Source of the DNA: Ricordea florida
Lineage: Eukaryota > Cnidaria > Anthozoa > Corallimorpharia > Ricordeidae
Length of the DNA stretch: 64,000 nucleotides
Direction: 5' to 3'
Assembly (NCBI GenBank): GCA_949710005.1
Contig: OX453276.1
Span: 2,381,701 to 2,445,700, forward strand
The notes beneath the pieces are model-generated. The model was not told the DNA's origin. It searched no databases and saw only the letters and a program-made list of their open reading frames with translations. Below are positions 40,018-51,065 of this stretch, in pieces; position 1 is the first letter of the stretch, and each line of letters opens with the position of its first letter. The translations under genes were made by a program, and so were the position numbers.

Positions 40018-41715
40018 TAACATATGGCTTATTTGTTATCTCGTAGAACTAGTATGAACTCTGCACGTTGGTCTAGCCTTCAAGCTAGTATTCGTGGATC
40101 GACAGCCCATTTCGACAACGCTACACATCATTTAGTGTGGGCCTATCACGGACGGCGTGTGCGTTTGTATTTTTGCAAAACGGTCTTCACAAAAACGGCC
40201 ATTCGGTAAATCATGTTGTTTACGTAAAGCGAGCACATGAATTCGCCTTCTCATCCCCAGTTTCCGCAGTCCACGCAAGGAACGCCTGGGACCATGACCC
40301 CCCTTTTGGCAACCAAACCGCTAGCATTTTACGACTCGGGCTCTCCTACGGAAGCCCGAGTAAAAAATACAGAACATGCACCTTTAATTCAATTCAATTC
40401 AACAACAGGTATGCGAACAACTTGTGCCATCATTTGCTGCAAGAATGAGAGGCGCGTGAACAACCATTGTGACGTAGAATCTCTCTTACGTAACACATTC
40501 TTTCAATGTTTCTGAGAATTTTTCTGTATACAGTATTCTTCTCACAGCTTTATTTCTTGCCAACACACCAGCCTTCTACAAGGCTTGTTCGTTGGCAACG
40601 AATGATGATTTTCGTATGAATAAAATCAATGAGATTTCAGCTACTATGGACCAAGAAGTTACTCACTACTGAAAATTTACAAAAAAAAGGAATAAAAAAA
40701 AGCTACAGCTATTATTAATTGGACTGGAACTGGAGCAGGTTTGGAAACATAAAATGTTATATATACATACAACATGATTCCAAGCTTTCACTTGTTTACA
40801 TTGTCAAGGAATATTTCATGCCAGATTGGAAAAAAGAATTTGCGAGACATTTCTTGCAAAGTTGCTGGAGCCACGCAAAGAGGCGAAGTAAATAAAAGAC
40901 TTCATCACCACTTCACCCAAACACTCATATTTTAGTAGTTCGTATAGTTTGATCGTCCGGGTGAGGGTAGTTCTTAAAAAAACTGTTGTTGGTGACTGTT
41001 GTTAGTCACCAACAACAGTTCTTTTCAGAACTACCCGAATACTGATAGTCCTGGGCTAAAAGCTTTTACTACTCATATTTCAGTGATCATAGGGTAAATC
41101 AGAAATTTGTGGTATGTTACAAGTTATGACAAAAAAAGTGTGTGTCATCACCCGTTGTGGCAACAGAACACTAGCAAGTTCAACTGGATTCACTTCTCGC
41201 ATTAATTCAAATATAACCTTTGGTGTATTATATTGCATGTGATTTTTTTTTTATGATTCATGATTACACATGTATACACAACTCTTTCCTTTCAGAGTTT
41301 TTTTTTTACTTCTGGTTTTCCATTGCTTCGGTAAATTAGCCCTTCATGCCCAAGTCCCATCTTGTCCCTATGGTTAAACATTTACTGAAATCTTTTTCAA
41401 TTATGACTGCAGTCAGGGATTTACCAGACTTTTATTCTGTTACATAATTGTCACAGAATCCTACTACCTCATGTACATAAGAATCAAATTGATTATTTAA
41501 AGGCGAAATCAGGGTGTCATAGAAACCCCTCAGGCATCCGCCCCCACCACCTTATATAAGAATGTGATATAATAACATTTAGGTACCATGTCTTAGGATC
41601 AGACTGAATAACATTAATACCTTATCAATAGCACAAACAGTCACTGTTTACAGCCACTGTATGGGAGTCTCCTCCCCCATCCCCCTCCCCCATGGGACTT
41701 GGTTTTAGAATAAAA
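40018..41715. other. Intergenic region right of Polinton 1
   Basis: No supported gene. Apart from the fold-back at 40,965-41,036 it holds unclassified A+T-rich sequence. The short open frames near 40,024-40,515 show no recognisable domain. Confidence 0.45.
40965..41036. repeat. 72-bp hairpin, GGGTAGTTCT arms with CACCAACAACAG core
   Basis: AACTGTTGTTGGTGACT (40,981-40,997) pairs perfectly with 41,004-41,020 over a 6-bp loop, and the outer GGGTAGTTCT pairs with AGAACTACCC. Likely a MITE end or remnant. Confidence 0.8.
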
Positions 41716-41744
41716 TTGTGACCTCTCACGCAAAAACGTTCCTT

Positions 41745-42025
41745 ATGGTTTGCTGTTTTCGCACGGATAGCCATTCGTATGCTGTGCATTAGCCGTTCAA
41801 ACGGATTGGACATCTGTTCGAACGGCTTGGACTACCCATGCGAAAAAAATTTGCATCCATTCGAACGGCTCGGGCTATCGGTGTGAAAAAAATTTGCATC
41901 TGTTCGAACCGCTTCGGCTACCCGAGCGAAAAAAGTTTCACCCATTCCAACGGCTTCGGCTATCCGTGCGAAAAAATTTTTCATCCGTTCAAACGGCTTG
42001 TCCTATCTGTGCGATTCAAAACAGT
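41745..42025. repeat. Tandem repeat of about 50 bp (CCGTTCGAACGGCTTCGGCTA)
   Basis: About six diverged copies of a unit like TTCGAACGGCTTCGGCTATC followed by CGTGCGAAAAAAATTTGCAT. They are the left subterminal array of the enclosing element; the palindrome TTCGAA recurs in them. Confidence 0.8.
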
Positions 42026-42464
42026 CAATCGGTTCGCATCACTTGATACAAGGGATTTTGTTGACTAACCTAGAGTGAATTGTCATGTTACGTGTTTTGC
42101 TGAATAGCCATCTTGGCTTTCAGTACATTCGTTTCTTGGTACACGTTTTATTTAAGAATAAGATTTTATATTCAACAAGTTCGAACAAGGTATATGACCT
42201 TGACCTTTTCAAACGCTTTTGGTGGTTGGTATCTCACGTGGGAATAGACTCTCGCTGTTTGTTCATGTGGTCATGTAAACACAAACTCGTGTTAGTTATT
42301 CATGCCTCTGTTCATCTACTAATTTAGAAGCGAAAAACCCTCCACTCGCAACACACTTGCCCAGCTTGGCCCCAAAATGACTCTAGACTGCTCAAAAAAT
42401 AGCAGAAGAAATCATGATGATGAGTAGAATTTTTGTCGAGAATTCTTGCAAGAGACAAGAAAAA

Positions 42465-43027
42465 TAGCCTGTGTACATCCATTCCCACCTCTCCCCCCCT
42501 ACGGGGAAAATTCGGGGAGGAAACATCTGTGATTCGGCGTCCCTAATCGTGTTCTGACATACATTTGCATATATAATGTACGCATGCGCCTTGCACCGTA
42601 ACTACTTAAAACAATATGAAAGAAGTTCAACGAAGCATTTTCTCGAGTATCCACAATTTTTAATATTTCAAGTTTGTTTGATGAGCAAAAGGAGGCTTTG
42701 AAAGTGGCTCTTGGAGGAAAAAGCGTATATGCTAGCTTACCGACATAAAACGCATTGATTCATTCCGATCAACCATGTTATAAAAGTTTACAAGGATATA
42801 CCGCAAGAAACCCGATAAGACTGTGATTTCGCGCCAAATGCGTGTTTGTAACCAAACAGAAGTCTTAAAATACAACAGCCAATGAAACCTCGTTATCAAA
42901 ATCTTGAGAAGATCACGTGACCCTAGAACACGATTAGGGACGCCGAATCACAGACGTTTCCTCCCTGAATTTTCCCTGTGGGGGGGGGGGAGGGGTGGGA
43001 GGGGTGGGAACGGAAGTATACAGGCTA
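42465..43027. mobile_element. 563-bp MITE with long inverted repeats and 9-bp duplication
   Basis: Starts TAGCCTGTGTACATCC. The inverse of its right end reads TAGCCTGTATACTTCC, and pairing extends about 90 bp inward through GATTCGGCGTCCCTAATCG. CAAGAAAAA is duplicated at 42,456-42,464 and 43,028-43,036. A 9-bp duplication suits the Mutator superfamily. Confidence 0.88.
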
Positions 43028-43774
43028 CAAGAAAAAGAACGATTAGAATAATCTTCTAAGAAAACTGGTCGAAAAGGAAAAATTCTGGGCGAGTTTCTGT
43101 TGTATGACAGTTCTAAACAAAAGTGGTCTTTTCTTCCTTCATTATCAGTCTTGCGCAGTAAAGAGGCCCTGTTAGGGGTAAATTCCAACAAGTGACATGG
43201 CCTTGAAACGGCGATACGAAGGAGCTGAAATGACAATGAACAACGAGTGGCTCACTCGAAATTAGGACGGCGACCTGCGAACCTTCTGAAATTGCGAAGT
43301 GAAAAGGTTTGAAACTCAGACGGGCGACATAAAGAACCCCCCGAATTTCTCTACTATGATTTCGCTTCGCATGAGAATTCTAAACAAAAGCGGTCTTTCC
43401 TTTGCTTCATAACAAATCGCACACAGTGAAAAAACACAAGCAATAACAAACAGTTTCAAACATTTTTGTCATCCATGTTTCTGTTTGACTGCATCCGTTC
43501 AAAAATTTTCTTCATCCGTGTATCCGTTTGACTGCATCCATTAAAAAATTTTCTTTATCCGTGCATCCGTTCAGCTGTTCCATCCGTTTCTCATTCATTC
43601 GCTTGCCGTGCATTCATTCCTAAGGAACGTTTTCGCATGAGAGGTCACAAAGGCTATAAAGCGAAGCTAGGTATAAGTTGGTAACGAAAGATCTGTTCCA
43701 GTCACAGGTGGCCCAAGGTCACAATGCAAGCAGTTTTGTTTTGTTTTTTTAATCTGTATGGGAATGTTCAGAGT

Positions 43775-44893
43775 GCAAAACGGTTACCACCGACATCCAC
43801 TATTACATGATGAACAAGTTTGGTTACGCGAAACATTACCTTTGCCTTACAGCATGTGGTGGTGTTGCGTTACAACAGTTTTAATTTATAAAGGTTTGTA
43901 TGGTGAAAAACGGTCATTGACATTATAGCTGAAATTTTGGTATTTTTGCAATAAAAATGACTCACCTCAATGCCTTGTTGTCTTTTCTATTGTCATCTCG
44001 CCTCTCAGCTCGATCCAAAGCCTTTTAAGCGAGTTGTCCCTTTTTGGTTTTCCTCTACTAAGAATGAGTAAGGGCTGCACTCTGGATTCTGGACTGACCC
44101 CTCTCAAAGCGAAAAAAAAAAACACTGAAATCCCGCCAGCCGCCTCAATTCCTCTGCAGAATCATAGTACAGGGTTAAGCGCTCCCTTGCAGTTAAATTC
44201 CAAGCCAAATTCATCTCCACAGCGCACGATACAAAGCTCTGAATCGAAAAAAAAACTAACCATCCGCAATCAGTGATCATGCTGCTGGCACCTTTAGTGG
44301 ACACTTTCGAAACCCGAGCGGGATGCGGGGCTAACAAATTGACCCTGACCAGGGGAAGGAGCCCACAGTTCTCTACAAGCCAGGTCCTTTGCTCCACGGT
44401 CCCCTGGGAAGATTTTTGTTCAGGCCGCTGACAGAGCATTGTTGTGACAAGCCAATCAAAGCAACAACTAGACACGTTTACAAATTTTGAGAAAAAGTGC
44501 TTTGTTTGCACCGGCAATCTCAATCTAATCGTTGGATTGTCCGTCAAAGTTTTAACTAGCTGTTCCTTAAAGGATGCCTTTGAAGTTTCAATGGAGAACG
44601 AGATAAGTATGATATAAATTACAAAATGCGATTTAAAAATTTACACAGCAAATATTACTTATCGAATTTTCAATGGAAAACGTGGTAAGTAATAGCGGGG
44701 GTAATTTGAGTAATTCGAGCAGGGGTCAGTCCAGAATCGAGTGTGCAGCCTTTACTCTTTCTTAGTAGAGGAAAACCAAAAAACGACAACTCCCTTAAAA
44801 GGCTTCGGATCGAGCTGAGAAGCGAGATGACAATAGAAAAGACAAGAAGGCATAAGTCATTTTTATTGCAAAAATACCAAAATTTCAGCTACA

Positions 44894-44929
<36 letters not shown>

Positions 44930-45330
44930 AGGCGGTCTACCCACGGGAAATTGACTGAGAGTGCCTTCCCCTGGGTAGGGATTTTGACATTTAAGCGTTG
45001 CCCCAGGGTCGGGAATTTGACATGGCCGCCATCTTGGAACCTTACCCCGGAGGCGGGAAATTGATATTTCGTAAGTGCCTGGGGGTAGGGAGTTTGACTC
45101 TGGCTTCCATCAAAATGTCAAATTCCCCTGGGTCTGCCCGCCCCCCCTCCACCACCACCCTGGGGCTAAACATTTATGGGTGCATAATGTCGAGGACCGT
45201 TTTTCACCATACAAACCTTTACAAATTCAAACCGTTGTAATGCAAAACCACAACATGCTGCAAGGCAAAGGTCACGTTTGGCGTAACCAAACTCGGTCGT
45301 TATGTAATAGTAGATGTCGGCGGTGTGTCA
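43775..45330. repeat. Large inverted repeat with about 320-bp arms
   Basis: The left arm (about 43,775-44,108) matches the inverse of 44,718-45,330 once the nested MITE at 44,913-45,166 is removed. Shared blocks include AAGGTTTGTATGGTGAAAAACG, TTTGCAATAAAAATGA and GGTTTTCCTCTACTAAGAA. The central 600 bp is moderately G+C rich with one 147-codon minus-strand frame (44,104-44,547) of no recognisable family. Probably a large non-autonomous DNA transposon. Confidence 0.7.
44913..45166. mobile_element. 254-bp MITE with TAA duplication
   Basis: Ends GCCCCAGGGTGG / CCACCCTGGGGC, flanked by TAA on both sides (44,910-44,912 and 45,167-45,169): Harbinger-type duplication. The inside has about four diverged repeats of GGTAGGGATTTTGACAT. 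Confidence 0.82.
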
Positions 45331-45347
45331 CGTTTCGCGAGCTGAAA

Positions 45348-45478
45348 GAGTGATTTCCGCACTGGTACCTACTTCATTATGCATGCAGGACAATGATAAG
45401 AATGTGACGGGTATTTATACAAAGATTTCTTAAAACTCCTGCATGCATAATGAGTAGGGACCTGTGCGGAAATCACTC
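45348..45478. mobile_element. 131-bp fold-back MITE
   Basis: GAGTGATTTCCGCAC at the left mirrors GTGCGGAAATCACTC at the right, with inner arms TTATGCATGCAGGA / TCCTGCATGCATAA. The core is about 45 bp and non-coding. Confidence 0.8.
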
Positions 45479-45611
45479 CAAACTTTTCCTCACAAGGTTT
45501 ATTCTGTCAATTGTCATACACGGTTATCATTTCACAGACACGAGGCACAGTACCGATCTCTGTCGATTCACATTCATTCCGTTATGGCGGAAAAGGGCAA
45601 ATAATTCGTAT

Positions 45612-46218
45612 TAGTATATACTAAAACAGTGGATAGCGTTGAAGGTGCGCTCTGATTGGCTAGTCAAACTCCGAATATCCTGTGCTATTTACCTCCGAGC
45701 AACTTGCGAATTTTTCGCTCTGCCGCGCGAATATGGCGGCCCGGTTTGTATGACAAGCGAAGAAATCATCCAAATTAACAACGAAGCAGTCCCTGGAAAC
45801 TCCAAGAAAGCGACTAAATTTGGCTTGGCCGTGTTCAGAGGTAATGGCTTATGTTTTTAACCCGGAGTTTAGGGGTAAAAAGCAACAAGAAAAGTTTTGT
45901 TTACAAATGCAAATTAATCTTGCATAACCAAATTTGATGTTGCTTGTTTACTTGAGAACCAAAGTTGAATTATATTTTTTACAGAATGCTTTCAAATACA
46001 GAAAGGGTTTGCAATTCCATTTGATGAAATGTCGCCACTAGAACTAAACAAAATTTTTTCTCTCAGCGAGAAAACGAGACGTACGGCAGTAATTACAAAA
46101 AAAAAAAAATCCCTAACGGCGATCGGCGCTGCGTTGGATTATCATTTGGGAAGTCCTCCATTTTCCAAGCCCTTTTCTTTTTTTGTGTACACTTATCTCA
46201 CTGTTTTAGTATATACTA
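45612..46218. mobile_element. TAGTATATACTAAAACAGTG-ended element carrying a gene fragment
   Basis: Perfect 20-bp inverted repeats (45,612-45,631 and 46,199-46,218); each begins with the palindrome TAGTATATACTA. Between them lie two exon-like pieces of a DUF3504-type gene with an intact intron. Either a non-autonomous transposon that captured a gene piece, or a deleted element whose own gene this was. Confidence 0.7.
45750..46190 (+). pseudogene. Two-exon fragment of a DUF3504 / KIAA1958-like gene
   Basis: Exon A (45,750-45,840) reads MTSEEIIQINNEAVPGNSKK then FGLAVFR and ends at donor AGAG|GTAATG. Acceptor TTTTTACAG|AATGC opens exon B at 45,985 (CFQIQKGFAIPFDEMSPLEL, then SLTAIGAALDYHL and SPPFSKPFS). 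The MSP-LELN and SLTAIRAALDRHL-type blocks are those seen in DUF3504 proteins such as KIAA1958, QRICH1 and ZMYM relatives, which descend from Crypton tyrosine recombinases. The frame passes through an A-run at 46,100 and then enters the element end, so the gene is truncated. Confidence 0.62.
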
Positions 46219-46219
46219 A

Positions 46220-46328
46220 AACAACTATTCACCTCAGTGTCGGTGGCTAGTGGTGGATATTTACCTCGCCGCTTCGCGGCTCGGTAAATATCCACCACTA
46301 GCCACCTCCACTTCGATGAATAGTTGTT
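46220..46328. repeat. 109-bp fold-back with CGCCGCTTCGCGGC centre
   Basis: AACAACTATTC at 46,220 pairs with GAATAGTTGTT at 46,318-46,328. The arms continue through GGCTAGTGGTGGATATTTACC to a CGCTTCGCG loop. It directly abuts the preceding element. Confidence 0.85.
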
Positions 46329-47191
46329 AACTAGTAAATCATGTCGTTGAGATGGAAAAGGGCAATAAAAATTCCTTTAACTCACCTACCGAACACCAGC
46401 TAAGCTCACGTCATTCCATTATCCAATTATCATTCAAGGAAGCTACAACAGAAAGCGACAAACGAAAACAGAATGAATTGAGCATCAGGAATGGTTTCAA
46501 CCACCAACGCAAATAACTTTGCTGCAGGAACTGTGACTCGACTTAGCAACTTCAGTAAGTCACACGACAAACAGCCTTTCATAAAACTACAAGCTTAGAA
46601 GGTTATCTGCACAAACATACCTGTAAACACAAGAAATTGGGATAATCAAACGACTTGATAAGGGATAACATTCATTCCCTCCCACGAAGGGCTAACAATC
46701 GAAACGTCAGCACCTCCCTCTTACCTTACGGTGGTATAACTTACTTTATCAATTTGTTTGATTATCCCAATTTCTTGTGCTTCAATTTCCTACCGACGCA
46801 GCACCAGTTTCTTTATAAACTATACCTGTAAACAGTTAGCATCAAACGGGAAACACACTCTACGCAGCACAGACCGACAAGGCGGAAAAACCGCTGATTG
46901 GCTGAGCAAAATGACGCAATGGGCGCTGCTTAACAGTAATGCGCCTGCGCGTGCTTTTGATATTTTTTGATAAGAACATGGCGGACGTGCACTAGGCATG
47001 TGGCGTGAATACGCAAAGATGCTGGATCTCACTGATCTTACAAACAACCTACGATCGATTTTGTGAAGAAGGTTGCCCTGTTTATTGGTCATTGACTTTT
47101 GCATATTGAGTGGCTTCTAAAGAAGCCGTTTTTAGTGGTCATTCAGGCGTTCTTGGAGTTCCACGTGTCTTCAGCCGGAGTGTGCCGTTGT
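46329..47191. other. Repeat-rich gap, no gene
   Basis: Contains the MITE at 46,629-46,779 and otherwise unclassified sequence. The 94-codon minus-strand frame at 46,820-47,104 has no recognisable features. Confidence 0.4.
46629..46779. mobile_element. 151-bp MITE, ACAAGAAATTGGGATAATC ends
   Basis: The left 23 bp (46,629-46,651) are the exact inverse of 46,757-46,779. The centre contains CGAAGGGCTAACAATCGAAACGTCAG. Confidence 0.85.
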
Positions 47192-47414
47192 TTACGTGGT
47201 CGTCTTGGCTGATCTGTTGATCAGCCTATTGTCTCGATGAGGCAATGCTGAGAATCGGAGAACAGCTTTCTCCTGTATCTTAATAATTCGTTCCTTGAAT
47301 GACTTTTCATCGAATTTTGACTCGTTCTCTTCATCGTCGGTTTCATCATCCTGGTCGTCGGTGCCATCGTCTTCTTCGGCGGCGTCGATGTCATCGTTTT
47401 CACCTGCCACATAC
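47192..47414 (-). CDS. Acidic terminal exon of a minus-strand host gene
   Basis: Acceptor TTTTTTTAG|GTATGTGG opens an exon encoding YVAGENDDIDAAEEDDGTDD, more acidic residues, then EKSFKERIIKIQEKAVLRFS and a stop at 47,192. The Asp/Glu repeat and the following basic helix look like a real protein tail. It may be the last exon of the gene whose first exon is at 49,296-49,407; linking exons were not found, so the connection is tentative. Confidence 0.5.
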
Positions 47415-47884
47415 CTAAAAAAAGTATTGAAATCAAGACACCTCGTCAGTATAACAGGTCAGTACAATCCTTCAATAACTCGAGCGACTAGAGCTTGTGG
47501 TCGTATGTAAAGCTAATGAAGTATATTTACATTATCAGCAAAGTCGTTTCTTCCTGTTTTTGGATTTTATATTAAAAACTAAATATTTATATTTATGTTA
47601 AAATGAACTTCTATCAATAGCTGGTACGTAATTTTTCATTTACCTTATATTTTTTGTAATCGTAGTATATTGTGGCTGAAAAGCCCTGGCAAGTGAGCTT
47701 CTACAAAATGTACACGATTGTTTGTATTCGTATGTATGTATTTACGTATTTTATTAAATTCCGTCAGTGTAGTGTACGTTTGATTGAAATCGGAAACTGT
47801 TTTGACCAAAGAGTTATTTTTTTCTTTCACATCATCAAGCAAGTTTACATTTTTTTGAACCCACCTGTTAAGTGTGTTTGCAAG

Positions 47885-48490
47885 TTCACAGGAAAAAATT
47901 CCAGAAAAACATAAATGGTAAACTGAATGGGAATATTCAAATTCCCATGAGAAAAAAACATTAATGGTAAAGTTGGACATCTACCATTAATGTTTTCTTT
48001 ATCAATTTACATTAATGTTTATAGGAAATCCCACTCATGGTTAATGTAAGATTACCAGAGATGGTTATATCCATTTAAACACCATGTAAAATGTCCCTTA
48101 AACATTAATGGGAAACTGAAGAAACATTATTGGCTTTTTGTTGCTTAACATTGTTGTTATTTTAAATTACTACTCTTGGGAACTCCTCAATTCCCATGAA
48201 AAGAAACCCATTAATGTTTTCTTGGTAAAACCATACATTCGTGTTTACTTTAAATTCCATGCATGGGTAGAACCAAATTACCATCTGTGGAAGTTAAAAA
48301 AAACATTGTTGGGAAAAAAAGGTCTCTTTCCATTTATGGGTTTTTACTTTTTTCCATTGAAAGGAATTTATAAAAATCCATGGTGGTTGGTGGCTGGTAA
48401 ATAAACCTTTTCCATTAATGTGAATAACTGGTATCATGAAAACATTAATGGTAACTGTTTTTACTCCACAAATGAAATTATAATGGTAAA
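47885..48490. repeat. A+T-rich array of CATTAATG words, left copy
   Basis: Many diverged copies of ACATTAATGGTAAA and its inverse, with the palindrome CATTAATG at the core, spaced about 20-60 bp. It begins with TTCACAGGAAAAAATTCCAG, which is repeated in inverse at the far edge of the right array near 52,000. Confidence 0.7.
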
Positions 48491-49295
48491 CCGCACGATC
48501 TGTAGACATTCTGTGAAATGTCAAGAGAAGTGTGGATCAAGAGTTATAAAATGCTAGTAAACCTGACATTGTTATGGCATGCTAATAACCAGAGAAAATG
48601 CTGCATTTGAAGTCAGTAATAATCAATGACTTCAATTATTATTAAAATTACTGTAACAGAAAAGAAAGAAATAGCCACATAATCCATGTACAATATTGAG
48701 CCTTTAATTCCTGAATAGCAAAGTATATGTACATGTACATTATCTTGAAACTCATGTTTAGGTGACTTTCTTGTAAAAATTAATGGCAATGAGATTCAAA
48801 TAGTTTTTCTTTCAAAACACTGCTTGTTTTTGACAAAAATAACACAACATTTTGCATCGAACAGGTAAGCTTAAACATACGCGGCGGCCATCTTTGATAC
48901 TTCTGCACTGCGTCTTTCTGACAGGAAGTCCTGCATGATTCCTAACTCATGTAATGTTAAAAAAAACTCTGAGAAAAGTGCTTCTACTCGATGTAATCGA
49001 ATGTAAGGTTGAATAATTTTGTAAACAAGCATAAGCTTAACTTTACAGCACTTTTTCGACGTACAGTACCAGTATCTCTTATTTTCGCGCCAAAACGAAA
49101 TGAGTTTCAATGAAACGGATAAAACACCTCAATGACTAGTTTTCGCCGAAACAAAGCGGTGAAAATTCCATCAGGTATATGATACGTTTAGGTAATAATC
49201 TAATTGAAACTTATTAGTCCTTATTACAGCGGGAGGCTATGAAACATAATCGACCTCTGCAGAATGGCGCGAAGATTATTCAAGGAAAGTCTTAC
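48491..49295. other. Non-coding stretch, probably introns of the minus-strand gene
   Basis: No exon could be supported. The frame at 48,871-49,110 has no recognisable domain. Confidence 0.35.
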
Positions 49296-49407
49296 CTTCG
49301 AACTTTTGTGCCACTTCTGAATCTAACTCTTTTTCTATAATTTCCTTAACCTCCTGAACAGTCATTTCGTTAAACGGTTTTCCGTTCATTTCCTGCACCG
49401 AAGTCAT
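49296..49407 (-). CDS. First exon of a minus-strand gene, SAM-like start
   Basis: From an ATG at 49,407 it reads MTSVQEMNGKPFNEMTVQEV then KEIIEKELDSEVAQKFEG, ending at a strong donor GAAG|GTAAGA at 49,296. The MTVQEV-KEII...VAQKFEG pattern resembles the first half of a SAM (sterile alpha motif) domain, usually a protein-protein module. An upstream in-frame ATG at 49,458 would add 17 residues. It lies 245 bp from the start of a + strand gene, so the two probably share a promoter. Confidence 0.6.
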
Positions 49408-49651
49408 TATTTTTCTCAACCAAAAAGTGTAAAAGTCTAAAAGATCCACAAGCGACAAACACTACGACGGACGCGAAAACGGAGGCTCCCACTTCGCCCT
49501 CGCCTGAAGCATTGCGGGTACTACGATGTGATTGGTCGGCGTGTAAATAGGGATCGATATGATTGGTACGAGAAATCGTTGCGCGGGAAATTTGGCGTTA
49601 GCGTTTTGCCAGTCGTGTCGGGTCGAGTTCGTGGTTCAGCTTCTCAAAATT
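49408..49651. promoter_or_regulatory. Putative bidirectional promoter
   Basis: The 244-bp gap between two head-to-head first exons is richer in G+C and CpG than its surroundings (GACGGACGCGAAAACGG, GGGTCGAGTTCG), as usual for shared promoters. No TATA box is clear. Confidence 0.45.
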
Positions 49652-49829
49652 ATGGCAGCTAAAAGGCGAAGAATTGAGCCTGTTCTTTGGACGAGAGATG
49701 ACATCGTCTGCTGCAAATGTGCACAGTTGAAATCTAGACATGTACATTGCCCCTGTTCGAACTGTAATGGTGCTGCAGTTGCACGGTCCGTGGAATATTC
49801 TCACTGGCAGCGTCAACAACAAGAAATTA
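49652..49829 (+). CDS. First exon of a Cys-rich protein gene, interrupted by a transposon
   Basis: Starts MAAKRRRIEPVLWTRDDIVC. Its cysteines/histidines (CCKCAQL, HVHCPCSNCNG) suggest a small zinc-binding module; then VARSVEYSHWQRQQQEI. At 49,830 a 971-bp transposon begins and brings a stop at 49,900. Beyond it the exon continues at 50,803-50,824 to a donor (ACAAG|GTGAGA), in phase with the exon at 51,066. Similar N-termini head predicted genes in other cnidarians (recollection, unchecked). Function unknown. Confidence 0.6.
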
Positions 49830-50800
49830 GGGAGCTTAAGATGCGGACGTTTTCGACGCGATGGCGACGTAAAGACCGATTAGGATTGGGGCGAGTTTAA
49901 CTGCGCATGCGATTTCCAACATTCCCGCCGTCGCCCTCACGTCGGCGACGTCAGTTTGGGGATTTTGCCGTCGCAGTGAAAACGTGAGTATTTATACCGC
50001 TATTTCTTTCTTGTACTCTTCATTCCTTGTTATTTTTCAGTTTCTTTATTAGCACAAACCACCTGGGGATGTGCCAAGTAACTCTAGCGGCTTTTTGTGC
50101 TCTCTTCACAGACAAAACTCAGGAAAATGACCGAAGACTTTGAAACTAGTTCAGTGAAGACAAGTCTGTAAAGATAAATAAGCTGTTACGTTCAACGAAT
50201 TCTTTCTTGTAAAACAATTATCATATATAATATATTTTACTGACTCCAATACATTTTTTTATTTCTTAGTAGCATATTGAATCCGAATTTTCTTAGGCGA
50301 TAAAGAATTTTGGAGTTCTGGAGGCTGCTAAAAAGTGCAGAGAAAAATATTTTGTTCTGAATTTTTTACACTTAGCCAACAAATCCACCACATAGCTCAT
50401 CAATATGTAAATGTACTCTTTAGGCTTGTATAACCACACTTGAAATATTTCTTCGATGAAGTGCTGTGAATTTAGAGCAATAATTTATGTGGATACGTTC
50501 AGAGCGTATTAAACACTGATAACAGTTTCATCCAGCAAATATTCAGTAAATCAATGCAAGGACTGGAAAAGCGTCGTAGTAAAGAATGAGAAGTTGTCGA
50601 AAATCTTCAATTGCGGCCATGCTACGAACAAAAGAGATTTAATCTCGGAAAGTACAGCTGATGTACTCGACGAAGTCGCGGAAGGCCGTCATGAGAATCT
50701 TAAGCAAATTAATTTTGGCGCGAGAACGGCAACCTCTGGCCCAGTCCACCTGGGCTGTCACGTCGCCGTCACCGCGAAAACGTCCGCATCTTAAGCTCCC
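49830..50800. mobile_element. 971-bp TA-flanked DNA transposon inside a coding exon
   Basis: Begins GGGAGCTTAAGATGCGGACG and ends with its exact inverse, CGTCCGCATCTTAAGCTCCC. Imperfect pairing reaches further in (TTTTCG, GGCGACG). TA lies on both sides (49,828-49,829 and 50,801-50,802), the duplication made by Tc1/mariner-type elements. It has no open frame for a transposase. Confidence 0.85.
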
Positions 50801-51065
50801 TATTGCTGATCTCGTGCTGACAAGGTGAGATTGTACATCATAATACTCGTCTCGATATAACAATGTAAATGCCTTTTATTTTGCGCTCGCCTCCTATTAT
50901 TCGTACAATTATAACTATACTGCATCATGTGCTTTTGTAATAAAATGTCATGGGCAACCTGGGCGGGCAACATTCAAAATCATTTTATATGGTTTTACTT
51001 CACTTTTTTATGAGATACCGTAAGCTAAGTATAAACTTAAGCTTTAATGTTTTGTTTTCAAACAG

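Larger units (their letters stand above)
41716..43650. mobile_element. 1.9-kb DNA transposon with TTGTGACCTCTCA ends and subterminal repeats
   Basis: TTGTGACCTCTCACGCAAAA at the left is mirrored at the right end (TTTTCGCATGAGAGGTCACAA), continuing through AACGTTCCTTA. Both ends carry arrays of ATCCGTTCGAACGG / ATCCGTTCAAAAATTTTC words. No transposase frame is present, so it is non-autonomous. A second element (42,465-43,027) is nested in it. No clear target duplication was found. Confidence 0.7.

Noticed and set aside
44104..44547. 147-codon minus-strand frame
   Set aside because: Sits in the centre of a large inverted repeat; no recognisable domain and a homopolymer at the end. Kept only as a remark in the repeat entry.
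47645..47980. Possible middle exon of the minus-strand gene (contains LLDDVKEKNNSLVKTVSDFN)
   Set aside because: The acceptor is plausible, but the only nearby donor lies after a stop codon, so an exon could not be closed.
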